Positions 1 through 5,010 are shown, numbered from the stretch's first letter. The stretch: DNA of 6,544 nucleotides from Candidatus Omnitrophota bacterium (GCA_041653595.1 JBAZFB010000036.1:1-6544), one strand, 5' to 3'. A program made the numbers and translations. Notes: generated by a model from the letters alone, not told the origin.

Positions 1-107
1 AAGCACATGGTAATGGCGGCGGTCAATGTCATCTTGCCGTGGTCTACGTGGCCTATTGTGCCTACGTTAACGTGGGGCTTATTGCGTAAAAATTTTTCCT
101 TTGCCAT
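1..107 (-). CDS. tuf: Elongation factor Tu, N-terminal part (truncated by window edge)
   Basis: EF-Tu delivers aminoacyl-tRNA to the ribosome as a GTP complex in the cytoplasm. The 35 visible codons begin MAKEKFLRNKPHVNVGTIGH, the conserved EF-Tu N terminus, and run into the G1/P-loop GHVDHGK at residues 19-25. The start at 107 is fixed by an AGGAGG Shine-Dalgarno (119 to 114) six bases upstream and by homology. The gene follows tRNA-Thr(GGU) by 48 nt, the thrT-tufB arrangement, and is probably co-transcribed with it from the promoter at 386-413. One oddity is that residue 26, right after the P-loop lysine, is Met (ATG at 32 to 30) where EF-Tu normally has Thr (E. coli Thr25, a magnesium ligand). 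Residue 34 is also Met in a region that is usually TKVL. The rest of the gene lies outside the window. Confidence 0.97.
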   Translation of the reverse strand, partial: MAKEKFLRNKPHVNVGTIGHVDHGKMTLTAAITMC

Positions 108-120
108 TGGATTCCTCCTT

Positions 121-141
121 TTAGGTTCCTCGCATACCTAA
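121..141 (-). other. Small hairpin between tRNA-Thr and the tuf Shine-Dalgarno
   Basis: TTAGGT (141 to 136 on the minus strand) can pair with ACCTAA (126 to 121) across a 9-nt loop. It lies directly before the tuf AGGAGG site. It could stabilise the tuf message after tRNA processing or tune initiation, but six base pairs is a weak signal. Confidence 0.3.
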
Positions 142-155
142 GCAATCTTTTTCAC

Positions 156-231
156 TGGAGCTGCTGATCGGGATCGAACCGATGACCCCGTCCTTACCAA
201 GGACGTGCTCTACCAACTGAGCTACAGCAGC
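156..231 (-). tRNA. thrT: tRNA-Thr (anticodon GGU)
   Basis: The minus strand from 231 to 156 folds into a complete 76-nt cloverleaf. It has a 7-bp acceptor GCTGCTG/CAGCAGC, a D arm GCTC..GAGC, an anticodon loop TTGGTAA giving GGU (Thr), and a T arm ATCGG-TTCGATC-CCGAT. The discriminator is T and the CCA end is encoded (158 to 156). It lies 48 nt before tuf, which matches E. coli thrT-tufB. It is separated from the other three tRNAs of that classical cluster by four protein genes. Confidence 0.97.
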
Positions 232-267
232 GCAAGCCTTCCGGCGTGCACTTCGGGTCGTTCTTTT

Positions 268-280
268 GAGTTTTCAAGCA
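268..280 (-). promoter_or_regulatory. boxA-like motif in the tRNA-Thr/tuf leader
   Basis: The minus strand reads TGCTTGAAAACTC, followed by AAAAGAACGA. This resembles rRNA-operon boxA antitermination sites of the form TGCTCTTTGAAAACT, but it lacks the central TTT. It lies after the terminator-like hairpin at 297-349, so it could not easily act on that hairpin. The call rests on resemblance only. Confidence 0.2.
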
Positions 281-296
281 TAAAAGCAAAAAACGC

Positions 297-349
297 AAAA
301 AATCCACCCCCCGGTAATTTACCGCTTTTACCGTAAAAACATGTGGATT
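297..349 (-). terminator. Terminator-like hairpin in the tRNA-Thr/tuf leader (possible attenuator)
   Basis: On the minus strand AATCCAC (349 to 343) pairs with GTGGATT (307 to 301), and the 3' arm runs straight into TTTTTT (302 to 297), then GCG and another T-run. This has the form of an intrinsic terminator with a long apical part. Inside the loop CGGTA-AAT-TACCG (324 to 312) forms a second small hairpin. Another CGGTAA (333 to 328) could compete for the same TTACCG. Because the element lies downstream of the promoter at 386-413, it would act as an attenuator for tRNA-Thr-tuf. It could equally stop transcription arriving from the upstream four-gene block. The outer stem is only 7 bp. Confidence 0.45.
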
Positions 350-385
350 ATTTGTTGAACTATACGCTTTTAGACGTAGGGCTAA

Positions 386-413
386 AGTATAGCAGGATTT
401 ATTTTTTTGTCAA
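386..413 (-). promoter_or_regulatory. Strong sigma-70-type promoter for tRNA-Thr(GGU)-tuf
   Basis: The minus strand carries a perfect -35 TTGACA (413 to 408), a 16-nt spacer, and -10 TATACT (391 to 386). TGC at 394 to 392 supplies an extended -10 (TGn). Transcription would start near 379, leaving a leader of about 150 nt before tRNA-Thr. The promoter lies between the stop codon of the large exported protein (434) and tRNA-Thr, so tuf need not rely on read-through from the tRNA cluster 4 kb upstream. An A/T-rich stretch sits around and upstream of the -35. Confidence 0.85.
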
Positions 414-433
414 GAATTTTTTTACGTTATTTT

Positions 434-2479
434 TTATTTTCTCTTCTTTAATAACACTACTGCCGAAATCACCGCTATGGCTATGATAATTACCGTTACG
501 ACAGCGCCCAGCCGGCCTTTAAATATGGCGTTATATCCTACGGATAGATGGGCTCCCTCGTCCTCGGTCAAAAGGAGTTTCGAAAAACGGAATGCCTTCC
601 CGACCTGCGGCACATCTATCTTTATCGGGAGCACCCCTTTCTGGCTCGCCTTATCGAGCACCTCTCTCTCTACTCTCACCTGCTGTTGCGCCATATCGAA
701 TGAATTCATATATTCGGCCTTCTCTTCTACCGAGCCCGAAACTTTAATATTCTGGACTCCGTTCCTCTCTCTCAACGTCGAACTTAACGAAAACAGCTCG
801 ATACTCTCTTCCGCCTTTCTTATATCGCCTCCGAATCCGAAATAATTAAGGTCCTTCGGGAGAAATACCGACCAATAGGCGACGTTCGTCGGGATATCCG
901 CCTTGGGGAGATCGAGCGATAACTTTCCGATGAATCCCAATTTGGCGCCTCTCTCGAGATATACTATCTCGACGGGTATCTGCGAAAGTCCCTCGCCCCT
1001 TAATTTTGATTTCTCCAGCGGGATGAGCACGTGGCCTTCTTTATCCTTCGCCGGCTTAACGGGAACTCCGGACACGGAAGCGCTCCAAAGCGTAGCGTCA
1101 GCGGGCAATGTGAGTTTAAGGAATTGTTTTACGTTATTGCGCAGCTGGAAGACGGCCTTTGTAAGGCTCTTGCCTTCATCCGTGATCAGCGTCACATAAT
1201 TGGCCTGATCTATCGCGGCGACGAGCACGGGGATCTCTTCATGCTTCGTGACCTCGACCTGGATATCGTAATCATCGTTCAAGTATTTGAACGCGAGAAG
1301 AATCGGGTTGGCGCTCCTGTCCCAGATTGACGGCGGAAGTTCTTTTACGTCTATGGCGGAGGCCTTCTGGAGTTTATTGACCTTGAGCTCGACGTTGCTC
1401 ATCGACGCGATGCCTATGAAACCCTTGTTCCTTTCGACGCCGACCGGCCTAATCGCCGGAAGCTGCGCCACGATCGAACCTTCCCCTATCGGCTGCTCAC
1501 TTATGAACTCGATATTGTAATTCCCTTTTACGCCGTACTTCAGGTAGACGTCGAGCAGCTGGTGTCCGGATTCTTTTGTAACCTTCCAGTCACGCAGGTC
1601 GCCCGCCCTTACTTCCAGGACGGTCACGTCCTCGGGTATCTCGACGCGCATAGCCGATATCTCAGCCTGGAGGATGGAATAACCTATTACCGTATTGCAG
1701 CGAAGCACACCTTCGCCGACCGAGAAGAAATTATTTACCGTAGAATAGACCTTGGGCTCCAATTTCACGTGCGCTATCGTTTCTTTAGGCAGGGCCTTTG
1801 TCCAGCGCACGAGGATATTATTCGTCATCGGCATGATCGCCCAGGCAACGGTCTTGTCCTTCTCTTCCTTTGTCTCGGTCTTTATCGAAGGTTCGATGAA
1901 CACGTCGGTCCGCGTCTCCGCTATAGTGAATTCGAACTCCGACACGGGAGCGGGCATCATCTCGACATTGAACTGGCCCGGGCCCTCTTCGCGTTCCCTG
2001 TTGACCTTAATAAGGTATTCGAGGTCGAGCCTGTATTTTCCGGGCTTATCCACGATAAGCATATATTTGTTGCCTTCGGCCATCACATATGACGCGCCGC
2101 GGTTTACGCTGACTTCTATAAGGCCGACGCCGTCTTTCCTTACAATGGGTATCTTTACCGTCCCTTTTCCGAAGACCTCAAAGTTTACCTCGCCTTTGAC
2201 ATCGGCGATATCCTCTTCAAGTGAGGCGTTATATTTTGTCGAATAGACGGCGTATGTGGCGGATTGGGATATCTGTCCGGGATTAACAGACTTATATCTC
2301 TTCATATCCTCGCCGGCTGAGATCTCGTCCGTTTCCTTGTTGGCCCAGACGGCTTGATTCTGTAATTGTATATTTCTGGTGCCTATCTTGCCGCCGTATT
2401 TATCCTTTGCCGCTGCTAATGCCGCGGTCGCGGATACTAGTAATGTTATGCATAACGCCGCCGCAAATAAACGCCTCAT
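434..2479 (-). CDS. Large exported, C-terminally membrane-anchored beta-rich protein of unknown function (681 aa)
   Basis: I do not recognise a named family. The start at 2479 gives a clear Sec signal peptide (MRRLFAAALCITLLVSATAALAA, residues 1 to about 23). The mature part is dominated by alternating short hydrophobic and polar strands, as in stacked beta domains: roughly residues 94-159, 229-333 and 429-492. Each of these looks like a sandwich unit ending in a turn such as GKYRLDLEY or GNYNIEF. Residues 657-677 form one hydrophobic helix followed by KKRK, so the protein should be anchored with its bulk outside the cytoplasm. Only one Cys (LRCN) lies outside the signal peptide. No catalytic motif is visible. 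The gene lies 14 nt after the DUF4139 gene, and its Shine-Dalgarno abuts that gene's stop codon, so the two are almost certainly made together. A structural or adhesive envelope role is an inference. An in-frame extension to 2632 is rejected because it lies inside the upstream gene and would bury the signal peptide. Confidence 0.88.
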   Translation of the reverse strand: MRRLFAAALCITLLVSATAALAAAKDKYGGKIGTRNIQLQNQAVWANKETDEISAGEDMKRYKSVNPGQISQSATYAVYSTKYNASLEEDIADVKGEVNFEVFGKGTVKIPIVRKDGVGLIEVSVNRGASYVMAEGNKYMLIVDKPGKYRLDLEYLIKVNREREEGPGQFNVEMMPAPVSEFEFTIAETRTDVFIEPSIKTETKEEKDKTVAWAIMPMTNNILVRWTKALPKETIAHVKLEPKVYSTVNNFFSVGEGVLRCNTVIGYSILQAEISAMRVEIPEDVTVLEVRAGDLRDWKVTKESGHQLLDVYLKYGVKGNYNIEFISEQPIGEGSIVAQLPAIRPVGVERNKGFIGIASMSNVELKVNKLQKASAIDVKELPPSIWDRSANPILLAFKYLNDDYDIQVEVTKHEEIPVLVAAIDQANYVTLITDEGKSLTKAVFQLRNNVKQFLKLTLPADATLWSASVSGVPVKPAKDKEGHVLIPLEKSKLRGEGLSQIPVEIVYLERGAKLGFIGKLSLDLPKADIPTNVAYWSVFLPKDLNYFGFGGDIRKAEESIELFSLSSTLRERNGVQNIKVSGSVEEKAEYMNSFDMAQQQVRVEREVLDKASQKGVLPIKIDVPQVGKAFRFSKLLLTEDEGAHLSVGYNAIFKGRLGAVVTVIIIAIAVISAVVLLKKRK

Positions 2480-2486
2480 TTTCATT

Positions 2487-2492
2487 CTCCTT
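2487..2492 (-). promoter_or_regulatory. Shine-Dalgarno deciding the start of the 681-aa protein
   Basis: AAGGAG (2492 to 2487) lies 7 nt before ATG 2479 but only 1 nt before the alternative ATG 2485. This favours the start at 2479 (MRRLF...). The site directly follows the stop codon TAA (2496 to 2494) of the DUF4139 gene, as expected for translational coupling. Confidence 0.75.
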
Positions 2493-2493
2493 T

Positions 2494-3891
2494 TTACCAG
2501 GTATACTTTGCCGTGTAGGTGACCTTGGCTTGCCCGTTCTTCGGGACCTTGACCACGTATTCTATAGTAGAAGCATCTTTCTTCTCGAAATTCATGGACG
2601 TAGCGGTTATCTCCCAGCCTGTGTATCTCCACAGCTTCTCGACCACCCTTACTTCCACGTCCTGTTCCTTGTGGTTGCGAAGGACTATTTCGAAGGATTC
2701 CCGGGCGGTGCGGTACTCGGTCTTGAAATCCTTACGGGTCCTTTCGCCCACTACATCGAATGCATTCCCTATATATAGGCGTATTTTCTCGTCCTTCGGT
2801 GTGTGCTCTATGGCGTCTTCACCGATGAACTGCAGGGATCCGTCGGTATCTTTCTTGTAGACCTTTACCTTGCCCTGCGGAAGCGGCATACCGAGGTTGT
2901 TGGCTTTGCTGTTGACCACTTCCAGCTCTACCCTGGTATTCTCTTTCAGCGTCTCATCCCTGTCCGAATAATACCACCAGCTGTTGTTGCCCTTCGAAGG
3001 GTCGAATATCAGCTCTTTCTTTACCGAAACGCCGGACGAATTTATCAACGATATCTGCTTGTTCTGATTGTTCTTTATCGTGGCGGGGCGTTGCAAGGTA
3101 TACATATGATATTCAAAGAACGATTTCTCCTCGAACTGCGGGGCGCTTGACGCCTTCGCTTCCATCAGCATCATCTTGTCGGCGCGGAGGCCGCCTACCG
3201 CGTATGCGCGTTTTATTTCACCGGCTATCAGTTTTATCTTCGCGTCTTTATATGTAGTACCGCAATTATTAGTAATGCTGACCCAACCGTCGAGGTCCAG
3301 GCTCTTGTCGTCCTTGTCGAGGACCGTGACGTATTCGCAGTTCCAGTTGATGCCGTTGGTAAGATAAGATACCTCGGTGAGGTGCTTCATCTTCTTGTCG
3401 CTGTTGATCAGCCAGATGAGAGTCGGCTTCGTGATAAGGCCTTCGGGAAGTTTATCGAAAGATATCTGTTTGATGTTATCCGGGCGAGCGACCATAGCAA
3501 GGCCGTCCTTCGTCTGGATGACCAGCTGGCTGTCATCGTAGCTTAACAGCGTGCCTTCGTAGACATCCCCTTCTTTTGTCACGACCTTAATCGGCTTGTC
3601 TATGTATTTAAAGAGGAGCTTGCCGGCGTTGACCAGGTCGTATTCGTAATTCTGTTCGAGAATGCCGCATGAGGCCGGGGCCGAGAGCGAGGTGAAATGC
3701 ACGGACGTGGGCTCTATGAGCGCGGCCACATCTTTGAACTCTATCCTGTTTATGCCTTTATCGAGGTCGAAATAGCGCTGGTCCTTGACCAACGCGAAAT
3801 TCTGGTTGTAGATGGTGACTTCTACGGATTCCTGGGCCAAGGCTGAGGAAGCGAACAACAGCGAAAGTACGGCTAAGGCAAGCTTTTTCAT
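2494..3891 (-). CDS. Exported DUF4139-domain protein (465 aa)
   Basis: The family is recognisable, but its function is unknown. The signal peptide MKKLALAVLSLLFASSALA (1-19) is followed by an N-terminal module, about residues 21-68, with the pattern VTIYNQNFALVKDQR..G.N.IEF..V...I.PTSV. An SH3-like strand-turn region (VYEGTLLSYDDSQLVI) lies near 102-127. The DUF4139 core spans about 153-465 and includes YLTNGINWNCEYVTVL, DGWVSITNN.GTT and the family-typical C terminus VPKNGQAKVTYTAKYTW. There is no membrane anchor, so it is probably periplasmic or surface-exposed. Three cysteines (75, 185, 210) follow the signal peptide and could be substrates of the thioredoxin-like protein encoded just upstream. 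The start at 3891 is chosen over an in-frame ATG at 3912 because AGGAGG (3903 to 3898) is ideally spaced and the signal peptide begins there. It is coupled to the 681-aa gene downstream. The 5' region carries an RBS-embedding hairpin and a 28-bp repeat. Confidence 0.92.
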   Translation of the reverse strand: MKKLALAVLSLLFASSALAQESVEVTIYNQNFALVKDQRYFDLDKGINRIEFKDVAALIEPTSVHFTSLSAPASCGILEQNYEYDLVNAGKLLFKYIDKPIKVVTKEGDVYEGTLLSYDDSQLVIQTKDGLAMVARPDNIKQISFDKLPEGLITKPTLIWLINSDKKMKHLTEVSYLTNGINWNCEYVTVLDKDDKSLDLDGWVSITNNCGTTYKDAKIKLIAGEIKRAYAVGGLRADKMMLMEAKASSAPQFEEKSFFEYHMYTLQRPATIKNNQNKQISLINSSGVSVKKELIFDPSKGNNSWWYYSDRDETLKENTRVELEVVNSKANNLGMPLPQGKVKVYKKDTDGSLQFIGEDAIEHTPKDEKIRLYIGNAFDVVGERTRKDFKTEYRTARESFEIVLRNHKEQDVEVRVVEKLWRYTGWEITATSMNFEKKDASTIEYVVKVPKNGQAKVTYTAKYTW

Positions 3892-3907
3892 TTGGAACCT
3901 CCTTTTA
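3880..3907 (-). repeat. 28-bp direct repeat, copy 1 (start region of the DUF4139 gene)
   Basis: These 28 bp are identical to 4355-4382. On the minus strand the unit comprises TAAAAGGAGG, the spacer TTCCAA, and ATGAAAAAGCTT. It therefore covers the whole ribosome-binding site and the first four codons (MKKL) of two neighbouring exported-protein genes. Identity ends abruptly on both sides. Confidence 0.95.
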
Positions 3908-3940
3908 CCCAATTAGACAAGGAAGGCGGTAAAAAGTTCC
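3894..3940 (-). promoter_or_regulatory. RBS-embedding hairpin before the DUF4139 gene
   Basis: On the minus strand GGAACTTTTTACC (3940 to 3928) can pair along its whole length with GGTAAAAGGAGGTTCC (3909 to 3894). This leaves a 3-nt bulge, one U-G wobble and an 18-nt loop. The Shine-Dalgarno AGGAGG (3903 to 3898) lies inside the 3' arm, and the stem ends 2 nt before the ATG. This could lower translation of the DUF4139 gene relative to the thioredoxin-like gene, or make it depend on ribosomes arriving from upstream, whose stop codon is at 3949 to 3947. The structure is seen by eye only. Confidence 0.5.
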
Positions 3941-3946
3941 CGGAAA

Positions 3947-4366
3947 TTATTTCGAAGAAAACTTCTTTTCCGCCTCTTTGATCAGTTTCTGGTAATCGGC
4001 AGCTTCACCGTATCCCGTGCGCGATACCAGCATTGTGCCGTCAGGCCTCGCTATGACTACGAATGGCAGGGTTTTTCCTCCTACAGAATATCGTTTGAAA
4101 AAATCGGTATTTTGCTTTTTATTATCACAGTTGATGTCGGCGATGATATACCGGTCGGCTTTCAAATTTACGGCGTTTGTCCTTATCATTTTTTTCAGGT
4201 GCTGGCAGTTGGTGCAGGCCTCGCGGCCTAAAATGACGAATATCATCTTGCGGTTAGCTTTCGCCCTGGAGGCCGCCTGTTCGAGATCGTTTTCCCAGGC
4301 AAAGGCGTGGGAGAATGTGAAGGTCAATGCCAGGCTTGCCAAGAATATCTTGAGAAGCTTTTTCAT
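3947..4366 (-). CDS. Exported thioredoxin-fold protein with CTNC motif (139 aa)
   Basis: This is a small thiol-disulfide protein of the thioredoxin_7-like type. The signal peptide MKKLLKIFLASLALTFTFSHAFA (1-23) precedes WENDLEQAASRAKANRK, the helix typical of this group. The strand MIFVILGREA leads into the redox motif C51-T-N-C54, and a cis-Pro equivalent follows at TLP (Pro101) before the FVVIARPDG strand. A third Cys at position 80 (DINC) follows the central strand. The length fits a single thioredoxin domain. It probably acts outside the cytoplasmic membrane as an oxidoreductase or disulfide reductase, and the three cysteines of the DUF4139 protein encoded next are possible substrates (inference). 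The start at 4366 has AGGAGG (4378 to 4373) six bases away. It lies 18 nt after the GDT1-like gene and 55 nt before the DUF4139 gene. Confidence 0.92.
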   Translation of the reverse strand: MKKLLKIFLASLALTFTFSHAFAWENDLEQAASRAKANRKMIFVILGREACTNCQHLKKMIRTNAVNLKADRYIIADINCDNKKQNTDFFKRYSVGGKTLPFVVIARPDGTMLVSRTGYGEAADYQKLIKEAEKKFSSK

Positions 4367-4382
4367 TTGGAACCTCCTTTTA
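4355..4382 (-). repeat. 28-bp direct repeat, copy 2 (start region of the thioredoxin-like gene)
   Basis: Identical to 3880-3907, including the Shine-Dalgarno, the non-functional spacer, the start codon and the codons for Lys-Lys-Leu. Unlike copy 1, there is no complementary upstream arm here, so this site looks unstructured and freely translated. Confidence 0.95.
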
Positions 4383-4384
4383 TT

Positions 4385-4657
4385 TTACGCCTTGGCGATC
4401 GTCCAAATGCCGATTATCACGAACCCTATGCCGGCGACCCAGGAGAGATGTTTCGGCTCCACGTATTTCCCCAAGGTATTCCCAACTAATACGGCTATCC
4501 CTGACGCGAATACAAGCGCGGACGCCGAAGCCAGGAATACCATTAATCTTGAATTCTGCGCATTTGTCGCGAAGAGCATAGTCGCAAGCTGTGTCTTGTC
4601 CCCGAGCTCTGCGAGTAACACCGTCGTAAATATCGTAAAAAATATTCTTAGGTCCAT
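4385..4657 (-). CDS. Half-size UPF0016/GDT1 (TMEM165-like) membrane protein (90 aa)
   Basis: The family signature E-x-G-D-K-T is present as E17-L-G-D20-K-T22 in the first membrane segment. Hydrophobic segments lie at about 5-30, 38-60 and 72-88. Full-length GDT1/TMEM165 proteins contain two such repeats, but this gene encodes only one, so it must work as a dimer or with a partner encoded elsewhere. Characterised relatives move Mn2+ or Ca2+ across membranes (yeast Gdt1, bacterial MneA, cyanobacterial Mnx). Manganese export is therefore the likeliest role by family, not shown by the sequence. The start at 4657 has AGGAGG (4670 to 4665) 7 nt upstream. It is the first protein gene after tRNA-Gly (54 nt) and leads the four-gene block. 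No convincing promoter is visible in that 54-nt gap. Confidence 0.9.
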   Translation of the reverse strand: MDLRIFFTIFTTVLLAELGDKTQLATMLFATNAQNSRLMVFLASASALVFASGIAVLVGNTLGKYVEPKHLSWVAGIGFVIIGIWTIAKA

Positions 4658-4711
4658 CCTATGGCCTCCTTGGTATATTTTATGATTAGCTACGTCTATA
4701 TGCGGGGATCA

Positions 4712-4785
4712 TGGAGCGGGCGAGGAGAATCGAACTCCCGTGAACAGCTTGGAAGGCTGCCGTTCTACCATTGAACTACGCCCGC
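4712..4785 (-). tRNA. glyT: tRNA-Gly (anticodon UCC)
   Basis: The minus strand from 4785 to 4712 folds into a 74-nt cloverleaf. It has acceptor GCGGGCG/CGCCCGC, D arm GTTC..GAAC, anticodon loop CTTCCAA giving UCC (Gly), T loop TTCGATT, discriminator T and an encoded CCA. Its first base is part of the direct repeat CAACGATTTCGG. It occupies the glyT position of the thrU-tyrU-glyT-thrT-tufB order. Confidence 0.97.
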
Positions 4786-4803
4786 AACGATTTCGGACAC
4801 TGC
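4784..4803 (-). repeat. tRNA-spacer repeat A, copy 1
   Basis: The plus strand reads GCAACGATTTCGGACACTGC, directly abutting the 5' end of tRNA-Gly. It matches 5085-5104, next to tRNA-Thr(UGU), at 19 of 20 bases. The shared stretch begins with the last two tRNA-encoded bases, so both tRNAs have the same 5' flank. Confidence 0.85.
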
Positions 4804-4878
4804 TTGCAATCGTTTCGGCGTACGGCAATCGCCGAAATCGTTGTAAGGGAAGAAACTACGTTTCTCCCCTTACAATTC
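4804..4878 (-). repeat. Palindromic insertion of about 75 bp between spacer repeats A and B
   Basis: In the spacer after nnrD, repeats A and B are adjacent (one base apart). Here they are separated by 75 bp made almost wholly of inverted repeats. One is a 15-bp stem (4841-4855 with 4861-4875, one mismatch or wobble, 5-nt loop). The other is an imperfect stem (4807-4820 with 4830-4843, 8 bp next to the loop, 3 mismatches, then 3 bp). There is no coding capacity. It looks like a REP- or MITE-type expansion, but copies elsewhere cannot be checked here. The 129-nt Tyr-Gly gap contrasts with 11 nt between Thr and Tyr. Confidence 0.6.
4841..4875 (-). other. Strong 15-bp hairpin in the tRNA-Tyr/tRNA-Gly spacer
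   Basis: TTGTAAGGGAAGAAA and TTTCTCCCCTTACAA flank a 5-nt loop (4856-4860) with a single mismatch that becomes a wobble pair in RNA. No T-run follows on the minus strand, so it is not a standard terminator. An RNase III-type processing site of the polycistronic tRNA precursor is plausible. Confidence 0.65.
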
Positions 4879-4896
4879 CCCTCTTCCTAAGAGGAA
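4879..4896 (-). repeat. tRNA-spacer repeat B, copy 1
   Basis: The plus strand reads CCCTCTTCCTAAGAGGAA, identical to 5106-5123. It contains the small palindrome CCTCTT-CCT-AAGAGG. On the minus strand the T-run precedes rather than follows the palindrome, so this copy is not an intrinsic terminator. Confidence 0.85.
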
Positions 4897-4914
4897 AAAA
4901 CGTTTACAACAAAA

Positions 4915-4999
4915 TGGTGGGCAGAGGAGGACTTGAACCTCCGAAGGCATAGCCATCAGATTTACAGTCTGACCCCTTTGACCGCTCGGGAATCTGCCC
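4915..4999 (-). tRNA. tyrU: tRNA-Tyr (anticodon GUA)
   Basis: The minus strand from 4999 to 4915 gives an 85-nt class II tRNA. It has acceptor GGGCAGA/TCTGCCC, anticodon loop CTGTAAA giving GUA (Tyr), the long variable arm expected for bacterial tRNA-Tyr, T arm GGAGG-TTCAAGT-CCTCC, discriminator A and an encoded CCA. It lies 11 nt after tRNA-Thr(UGU), clearly in one transcript with it. Confidence 0.97.
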
Positions 5000-5010
5000 A
5001 AATTATCAAA

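Noticed and set aside
2480..2632. In-frame 5' extension of the 681-aa protein to an ATG at 2632
   Set aside because: It lies wholly inside the DUF4139 gene in another frame, has no Shine-Dalgarno, and would bury a clear signal peptide. AAGGAG is ideally spaced for ATG 2479.
3892..3912. Upstream ATG at 3912 for the DUF4139 gene
   Set aside because: It would include the AGGAGG site in the coding region and add seven residues before the signal peptide. The ATG at 3891 has the well-spaced Shine-Dalgarno.
434..4657. Mobile element or genomic island carrying the four genes
   Set aside because: No transposase, integrase, terminal inverted repeats, tRNA-fragment duplication or target-site duplication was found, and codon style looks like the neighbours. 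Insertion is inferred only from the operon comparison.
4017..4685. Long plus-strand open frame antisense to the thioredoxin-like and GDT1-like genes
   Set aside because: It is antisense to two genes with clear family motifs and good RBSs, and its translation shows no recognisable domain. The plus-strand frames at 1562-2092, 1752-2246 and 5175-5714 are rejected for the same reason.
4658..4711. Promoter for the four-gene block in the gap after tRNA-Gly
   Set aside because: TATAGA- and TATACC-like hexamers occur, but no acceptable -35 at the right distance was seen. Read-through from the tRNA cluster is equally possible.
4879..4896. Intrinsic terminator at the CCTCTT/AAGAGG palindrome
   Set aside because: In the transcribed minus direction the T-run precedes the stem and no U-tract follows, so the form is wrong for termination.
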